Shown in pieces: positions 60,566-64,000 of a stretch of 64,000 nt of DNA. The stretch is from assembly GCF_900172375.1 (NCBI RefSeq), contig NZ_FWFS01000004.1:214820-278819 (forward strand). Reading direction: 5' to 3'. Every line of letters begins with the position of its first letter. Position 1 is the first letter of the stretch. The translations under genes and the position numbers were made by a program. Source of the stretch: Aquimixticola soesokkakensis (GTDB lineage: Bacteria > Pseudomonadota > Alphaproteobacteria > Rhodobacterales > Rhodobacteraceae). Under the pieces are notes generated by a model. That model saw nothing but the letters and a program-made list of their open reading frames with translations. It was not told the DNA's origin and did not search any database.

Positions 60566-60703
60566 AGTAAGTCTCCTGTTAGGGGCCGATGTTGGCGCAT
60601 CGGCTTTTTTCAGAACTAAGTGCAACAAGGGCCGCTCCTGTTTGGTGACGGCATATGAAATAGGTAGTGCAATATTTTGAACCAGTCAACTAGTAAGGTT
60701 CAA
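60566..60703. promoter_or_regulatory. Divergent ner / repressor control region
   Basis: On the minus strand, TTGACT (60692-60687) with a 17-bp spacer to TACCTA could be the early promoter. On the plus strand, TTGAACC (60677-60683) and GGTTCAA (60697-60703) form an inverted repeat over the repressor start, a likely operator. A terminator-like hairpin also lies here. Assignments are by eye. Confidence 0.45.
60585..60610 (+). terminator. Terminator in the ner-repressor spacer
   Basis: GCCGATG (60585-60591) and CATCGGC (60598-60604) pair around TTGGCG and are followed by six T on the plus strand. It would stop plus-strand transcripts running antisense through the early operon before they reach the repressor gene. 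It also lies in the 5' leader of the ner transcript. Confidence 0.75.
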
Positions 60704-61420
60704 GATTTTGAGCGCGGCGAAAGGCTGAAACGAGAACGCTCAAGGCTTGGAATGACGCAGACCGCCCTTGCAAAAGTGGCTGGAATATCAAAAGGCTCTC
60801 AGATTCTCTATGAGAAGGGAAACGCGCCAACTGCCGATTATCTGGCGGCTGTTGGCGAAATCGGCATTGATCTCGTCTACATTCTAACAGGCTCAAGGGT
60901 TCAGAATATTAAGCCAAAGCCCGGGACAAAAGTGAGAGACCTAGAGGGGAACATTCTCGCGGAAAGCCCAGCAACTGGCGCGGTTGAACATGCACCCACC
61001 CCTGCAGGATACATCACGCTTCCTCAGTTCAACGTCCAGGCGTCTGCTGGCCATGGAGCCTATGCAGACAAGGAATTTCAGTTGGGTGCTCTGGCTTTTG
61101 ACCGCAAATTCTTAAAGGACCGCGGTGCAAAACCTGAAAGCTGCTCGATAATTTCTGCGTCTGGTGATTCCATGCACCCAATGATTCCTGATGGATCGTT
61201 GCTAGTGGTTGACCACAGTCAGACAGAAATCAGAAACGGCCACATAATGGTCATAAACGTTAGCGGAGACCTTTTGGTAAAGAGGGTTCGGCATCGCCTC
61301 GATGGGACGGTAGAATTGACATCTGACAACCCACTTTATCCACCAGAGGTTATTGGCACGTCATCTTTAGACCAGCTTCGCGTCATTGGTCGCGTCGTCT
61401 ATTTTTGCAGGACGCCATAA
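60677..61420 (+). CDS. CI-like repressor with S24 (LexA-type) peptidase domain
   Basis: From the TTG at 60677 the protein is 247 residues. A helix-turn-helix (LGMTQTALAKVAGISKGSQILYEKG, residues 24-48) is followed by a linker. The S24 peptidase has nucleophile S165 in SGDSMHPMIPDG and Lys202 in GDLLVKRVRH. An AG pair in ASAGHG near residue 124 is the probable self-cleavage site. It should maintain lysogeny and be inactivated in the SOS response. It differs from the Mu c repressor. The next gene overlaps its stop. Confidence 0.88.
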   Translation: MNQSTSKVQDFERGERLKRERSRLGMTQTALAKVAGISKGSQILYEKGNAPTADYLAAVGEIGIDLVYILTGSRVQNIKPKPGTKVRDLEGNILAESPATGAVEHAPTPAGYITLPQFNVQASAGHGAYADKEFQLGALAFDRKFLKDRGAKPESCSIISASGDSMHPMIPDGSLLVVDHSQTEIRNGHIMVINVSGDLLVKRVRHRLDGTVELTSDNPLYPPEVIGTSSLDQLRVIGRVVYFCRTP

Positions 61421-61818
61421 TGCGAACAGCATTCACCATTATATTTCTTGCTTTAATCTTCTCGCTTCCCAATTCCGCAGCCTCGGCAGATGAGACTGGC
61501 CTCTCACCGCAGGGGAAATCTATTATTGAACGCCACCTCAAGAAATACGTTCGAGACCCAAGTAGCCTAGTTATTACAAGGCTTTGGATTGAGGATGCAG
61601 ATCTAGTACCGTTAATGGCATGCGGAGCATTCAATGCCAAGAATGCTTTCGGCGGATACTCTGGTGAAACGATGTTCCAGACAATGTATGATGCAGACTC
61701 CGGTGAGTTAACTGATACAATTATTGAAGATGATGTGAACACCGCCAGATCGATCGCACTCTCGTGCCAAGCATTCGGGCTTACTGAAGACGACTTCAAA
61801 CGCATCGATCTAGAATAA
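61420..61818 (+). CDS. Periplasmic protein coupled to the repressor (lysogenic conversion candidate)
   Basis: The 132-residue precursor has a Sec signal (MRTAFTIIFLALIFSLPNSAASA). Its ATG shares one base with the repressor TAA (TAATG). The mature part contains the motif MACGAFNAKNAFGGYSGETMF, seen in many small bacterial secreted proteins of unknown role, and a second Cys in LSCQAFGL, so a disulphide is possible. Made with the repressor, it should be expressed in the lysogen. A role in superinfection exclusion or envelope change is a guess. Confidence 0.8.
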   Translation: MRTAFTIIFLALIFSLPNSAASADETGLSPQGKSIIERHLKKYVRDPSSLVITRLWIEDADLVPLMACGAFNAKNAFGGYSGETMFQTMYDADSGELTDTIIEDDVNTARSIALSCQAFGLTEDDFKRIDLE

Positions 61819-61824
61819 CGGCAT

Positions 61825-62010
61825 TTACTCTTTCCCCTCAGCACGCCGCATGCGCCGGATCGCCCTGTTCATGATGCGCGCACGCTCCTTCTGGCTGTAA
61901 GACAAAAGCCGAATTTGACGCTCTATGCGCTCATCCAGCTTTGCAAGCCTTTGTTCTTCATCACCATTTGTGAAACGCCGCCAAGCGGCGTGTACCTCAC
62001 TGCACTGCAC
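61825..62010 (-). CDS. Small basic protein in the repressor-end cargo region
   Basis: A GTG at 62010 preceded by GGGAGGT opens 61 codons (read MQCSEVHAAWRRFTNGDEEQ). The protein is helical and Arg-rich toward the end (ERARIMNRAIRRMRRAEG). It is convergent with the periplasmic gene. The good ribosome site supports it; no family was recognised. Confidence 0.5.
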   Translation of the reverse strand: MQCSEVHAAWRRFTNGDEEQRLAKLDERIERQIRLLSYSQKERARIMNRAIRRMRRAEGKE

Positions 62011-62183
62011 AAGCCTACCTCCCTGAAGCCAATATTCCTTATTTTCATGACTTTACCATGTAGCTATTGCCACTGCACAGTCTCATAATTTCTTATTGTG
62101 CGGGAGCCACCACTGATGGTTCCTAACAGGCGAAAGTGTCAAATGTTCATGTTAAGTTCTAATCACCATTTTGGAGTTTATGC

Positions 62184-62978
62184 ATGGACACTGCACTTAA
62201 ATCATCACCGGTTGCACCTTGGCTTGGCGGCAAACGCAACCTTGCAAAGCGAATTTGCGCGCGGATCGACGAAACCGTCTGCACCACATATGCAGAACCT
62301 TTTGTCGGCATGGGCGGCATTTTCTTGCGTCGAAAGTTGCGCCCGCGCGCCGAAGCGATCAACGACAAAGGGCGCGATATCGCGAACCTCTTTCGCATCC
62401 TTCAGCGCCACTACCCGCAATTCCTCGACACGCTGCGGTTCCAGCTTACTACGCGGACAGAATTCGACCGCCTTGTAAAAACAGACCCGGACACCTTAAC
62501 CGATCTGGAGCGCGCAGCACGCTTCCTTTACCTCCAACGCACAGCATTTGGCGGCAAGGTTTCAGGGCGCAACTTTGGCGTGGCGCGTGACCGCCCCGGA
62601 CGGTTCAACCTCACGACCTTGGAGCCAATGCTTGAAGACCTTCACGCGCGCCTATCCGGCGTTGTGATTGAGTGCCTGGACTGGAGCGAGTTCTTGCTCC
62701 GGTACGATGGCACCGGCACACTCTTCTACCTTGACCCACCATATTGGGGCTGTGAAGGCGACTATGGGAAATCCATGTTCAGCCGGTCTGATTTTCAGTC
62801 CATGGCGACACAGCTTGCGCGAATAGAAGGCCGCTTCATCATGTCGATAAATGATGTCCCCGAGATCAGAGGTATCTTTGCGGAATTCACGATCGAAGGC
62901 GTTCAAACCACATACAGCATCGCTAAAAACAAAGACGCCTCAGGCGCTCGGTCCGAGCTGCTCATTTCAAACTACTAG
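62184..62978 (+). CDS. D12-class DNA N6-adenine methyltransferase
   Basis: The 264-residue enzyme has the Dam-type order: PWLGGKRNLAKRI at the N-terminus, SAM motif I in YAEPFVGMGGIF, and catalytic motif IV LDPPYWG. It starts seven bases after GGAG. No restriction enzyme lies nearby. It may protect phage DNA from host restriction or alter regulation; Mu carries the Mom modification for that purpose. Specificity cannot be read here. Confidence 0.9.
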   Translation: MDTALKSSPVAPWLGGKRNLAKRICARIDETVCTTYAEPFVGMGGIFLRRKLRPRAEAINDKGRDIANLFRILQRHYPQFLDTLRFQLTTRTEFDRLVKTDPDTLTDLERAARFLYLQRTAFGGKVSGRNFGVARDRPGRFNLTTLEPMLEDLHARLSGVVIECLDWSEFLLRYDGTGTLFYLDPPYWGCEGDYGKSMFSRSDFQSMATQLARIEGRFIMSINDVPEIRGIFAEFTIEGVQTTYSIAKNKDASGARSELLISNY

Positions 62979-63116
62979 CGCGTCAGGAACCGATAGCAGC
63001 GCCAATTTCTCGACGGAAACGGGGAAACGCTCTTCGGAGTTCCGTTCAAGTTCGAAAAGCTCTGCGGAAGTGCAATAATCCTTATTTTACAAGCTAAATT
63101 CTAGAGCGGGGCGTTT

Positions 63117-63153
63117 CCAAACGAACTCCGAACTGATTTCGGAGTTCGTTTGG
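63117..63153. repeat. Perfect 16-bp inverted repeat
   Basis: CCAAACGAACTCCGAA (63117-63132) and its exact complement (63138-63153) surround CTGAT. One base later begins CCAGCTTCCGGACGAACTCC, which repeats part of the arm and of the transposase site. No U run follows, so a protein-binding role is favoured over a terminator. Confidence 0.9.
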
Positions 63154-63392
63154 ACCAGCTTCCGGACGAACTCCGAAATACAGCTCAGGCAGATAGCATT
63201 TTTCTTAATGATTGCTTTGCGTTACCGAATGATCGCTTTTTGCCATCACTATGCAAGTTTATGAGCACCAAGTGATGCCTTCACATGGCATTTACCTGCG
63301 CAACTTGCATTCCTGTCCAGCCAATTCCGTCATGATTTTAGCGTTTACACGTTAGACTTCAAAGGCTTGGCCTAACTTGAATGATCCGCCCG

Positions 63393-63421
63393 TTTTGTCC
63401 GGAAGTTAGACCCCCCCTACA
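63393..63421 (-). promoter_or_regulatory. Prophage terminus (repressor end) with transposase site
   Basis: Read inward on the minus strand it is TGTAG, a G run, then CTAACTTCCGGACAAAA. This aligns with the other end's CAGCTTCCGGACGAAA site at the same distance from TGTAG. It defines the terminal inverted repeat. Confidence 0.85.
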
Positions 63422-63426
63422 GCTTC
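63422..63426. repeat. Target-site duplication, right copy (GCTTC)
   Basis: GCTTC immediately follows the prophage end CTACA and matches 23949-23953. Confidence 0.93.
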
Positions 63427-63552
63427 GTTCCATTTGATTTCTTGCCTCTTGCGCGCGCTTGGCGAGCTCTTTTTGCCGGATCGGTCCGCCGTATTTTTTG
63501 AGCATTTCAACGCCTGAATGGCCGGTGACGGCTTTGACCATCTCGTCATCAC
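63422..63552 (-). pseudogene. C-terminal fragment of tyrosine recombinase (integrase), doubly interrupted
   Basis: The minus strand reads DDEMVKAVTGHSGVEMLKKYGG, the last conserved box of phage-type integrases: His in TGHSG and the catalytic Tyr nine residues later in LKKY. It continues PIRQKELAKRAQEARNQMERS and is cut by the prophage; its last codons lie at 23934-23953. Upstream it is cut by the IS3-type element. Only about 48 residues remain. Confidence 0.85.
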
Positions 63553-64000
63553 TGGACTTGCATCACTTCCGTTCCGGTTTTCTGCGAGCAATGCTCGCCA
63601 TGAAGGAGACCGGATATGGCACCCAAACATAGTGAAGACTTCAAGCGCGAGGCGGTTCGGATCGCGACGCACAGCGGCCTGACACGGCGGCAGGTTGCGT
63701 CGGACCTTGGGGTTGGTTTTTCGACCTTGGGCAAGTGGATGCGAGATTACTCGACAGATCCAACAGCAGCTGAGGATGCCGAAGTTCGCCGGCTCAAGAA
63801 AGAACTGGCCCGGGTCACGGCGGAGCGCGACATCCTAAAAAACCATTCTGGGCCGACGCCCGCCTGTGCGCGGTAGAAACAGCCTGTGCTACACTGACGC
63901 CGAAGGGCAGTTGCCGATGGCTTATTGGTGGGCTGGACCCCGTTAAAAAACGTGGCACATGGGCTGATGCGCACTTGAGAGTGGTGACGTCGCGGTTGTG
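63553..64000 (+). mobile_element. IS3-family-like element, left part
   Basis: The integrase frame breaks near 63553, where TGGACTTGCATCACTTCC begins; this could be the element's terminal repeat. An OrfA-type gene follows on the plus strand. The element runs to or beyond the window edge. Another TGGAC start (about 63934) inside it may be a second element or chance. Confidence 0.65.
63616..63876 (+). CDS. IS3-family OrfA (transposase HTH subunit), frame ending early
   Basis: The 86-residue reading starts MAPKHSEDFKREAVRIATHSGLTRRQVASDLGVGFSTLGKWMRDY, the IS3 OrfA helix-turn-helix, and continues into a leucine-zipper-like segment (EVRRLKKELARVTAERDILK). At its end lies CTAAAAAAC, which contains A AAA AAC, a canonical -1 slippery heptamer. 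The -1 frame is open to the window edge, but its sequence (KPFWADARLCAVE) is not recognisable OrfB, so the element may be rearranged. Confidence 0.8.
   Translation: MAPKHSEDFKREAVRIATHSGLTRRQVASDLGVGFSTLGKWMRDYSTDPTAAEDAEVRRLKKELARVTAERDILKNHSGPTPACAR

Larger units (their letters stand above)
23954..63421. mobile_element. Complete Mu-like transposable siphophage prophage (39,468 bp)
   Basis: Both ends were found by eye. The plus-strand left end reads TGTAGCGGCGGGTCAGCTTC, and the complement of the right end reads TGTAGGGGGGGTCTAACTTC, each leading into a CCGGAC motif. A 5-bp duplication flanks them. Inside are MuA, MuB, Ner, GemA, Mor, DUF3164, DUF1804, DUF935 portal, gpF, gpG, gpI and gp36 homologues with a lambda-like non-contractile tail (tape measure, tip J, no sheath). 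The phage is inverted relative to the window, so its c end is at the right. No essential Mu-type function looks missing. Confidence 0.96.
62979..63421. other. Non-coding right end of the prophage
   Basis: About 440 bp carry no credible gene. They hold GAACTCCGAA motifs, a 16-bp perfect dyad at 63117-63153, a CCGGACGAACTCCGAAA motif at 63163-63179, weaker dyads (ATGCAAGTT 63251-63259 with AACTTGCAT 63302-63310; CATCACT 63244-63250 with AGTGATG 63271-63277), and the terminal transposase site. This density suits an end-synapsis or enhancer region. Confidence 0.65.

Noticed and set aside
63117..63153. 16-bp palindrome as the methylase terminator
   Set aside because: It is about 140 bp past the stop, has no U run, and shares its motif with the transposase-site region.

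Overview
The window is high-GC chromosomal DNA from an alphaproteobacterium, most likely Rhodobacterales (Roseobacter group / Paracoccaceae). The evidence is lineage-typical gene content: a DUF6280 protein, a MetR-metF pair, deoC beside an ALDH16-type two-domain aldehyde dehydrogenase, and a pcm-tolC-PopZ-like run. A Mu-like siphophage prophage of about 39 kb, close in size and layout to what is known of RcapMu-type phages, fits the same assignment.

Bases 1-23,865 are ordinary chromosome. In order: a divergent metR/metF pair with dyads between them; a DUF2235 alpha/beta hydrolase; a serine-beta-lactamase-like protein whose nucleophile position is Gly; valS; a deoxyribose-phosphate module (SorC/DeoR-type regulator, deoC, ALDH16); a class-V aminotransferase; a CX5R phosphatase coupled to an MsbA-like ABC exporter; a short degenerate glycosyltransferase; ygfZ; efp; a DUF6280 gene; cobQ; a PopZ-like acidic protein; tolC; pcm; and tRNA-Cys(GCA). 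Several intergenic spots carry short perfect tandem duplications of 11-20 bp.

Bases 23,954-63,421 are a complete transposable prophage (39,468 bp). The ends were read directly: both begin 5'-TGTAG, carry CTTCCGGAC transposase-site motifs, and are flanked by a perfect 5-bp target duplication, GCTTC. The phage lies reversed in the window. Its repressor (c) end is at about 61-63 kb and its tail-fibre end is at 24 kb. Nearly all lytic genes are on the minus strand: Ner, small proteins, ParB-like, MuA, MuB, HU, GemA and a Mor-type activator (60.6-51.9 kb); endolysin, holins, small and large terminase, portal, gpF and gpG (51.8-43.9 kb); protease, decoration protein, capsid, head-tail genes, tail tube, frameshifted tail chaperone, tape measure, tail tip and fibres (43.0-24.0 kb). 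A nearly identical 24-bp dyad, set in about 55 bp of wider similarity, lies 52-55 bp before the first gene of each late block. One copy abuts the Mor gene, which suggests a late activator regulon.

The prophage sits in the last codons of a tyrosine integrase gene whose end lies 68 bp from tRNA-Cys. Removing the phage and one target copy restores an open frame ending in a stop. That integrase is truncated on its other side by an IS3-type element, so the 23.8-64 kb end is a nest of three mobile elements. Cargo and accessory genes of note are an Acb2/Tad1-type anti-defence protein, a PBECR-like nuclease domain on the minor head protein, a SleB-like hydrolase inside the tape measure, an SGNH esterase fibre, a periplasmic protein coupled to the repressor, a D12 adenine methylase, and an AT-rich membrane-anchored moron.
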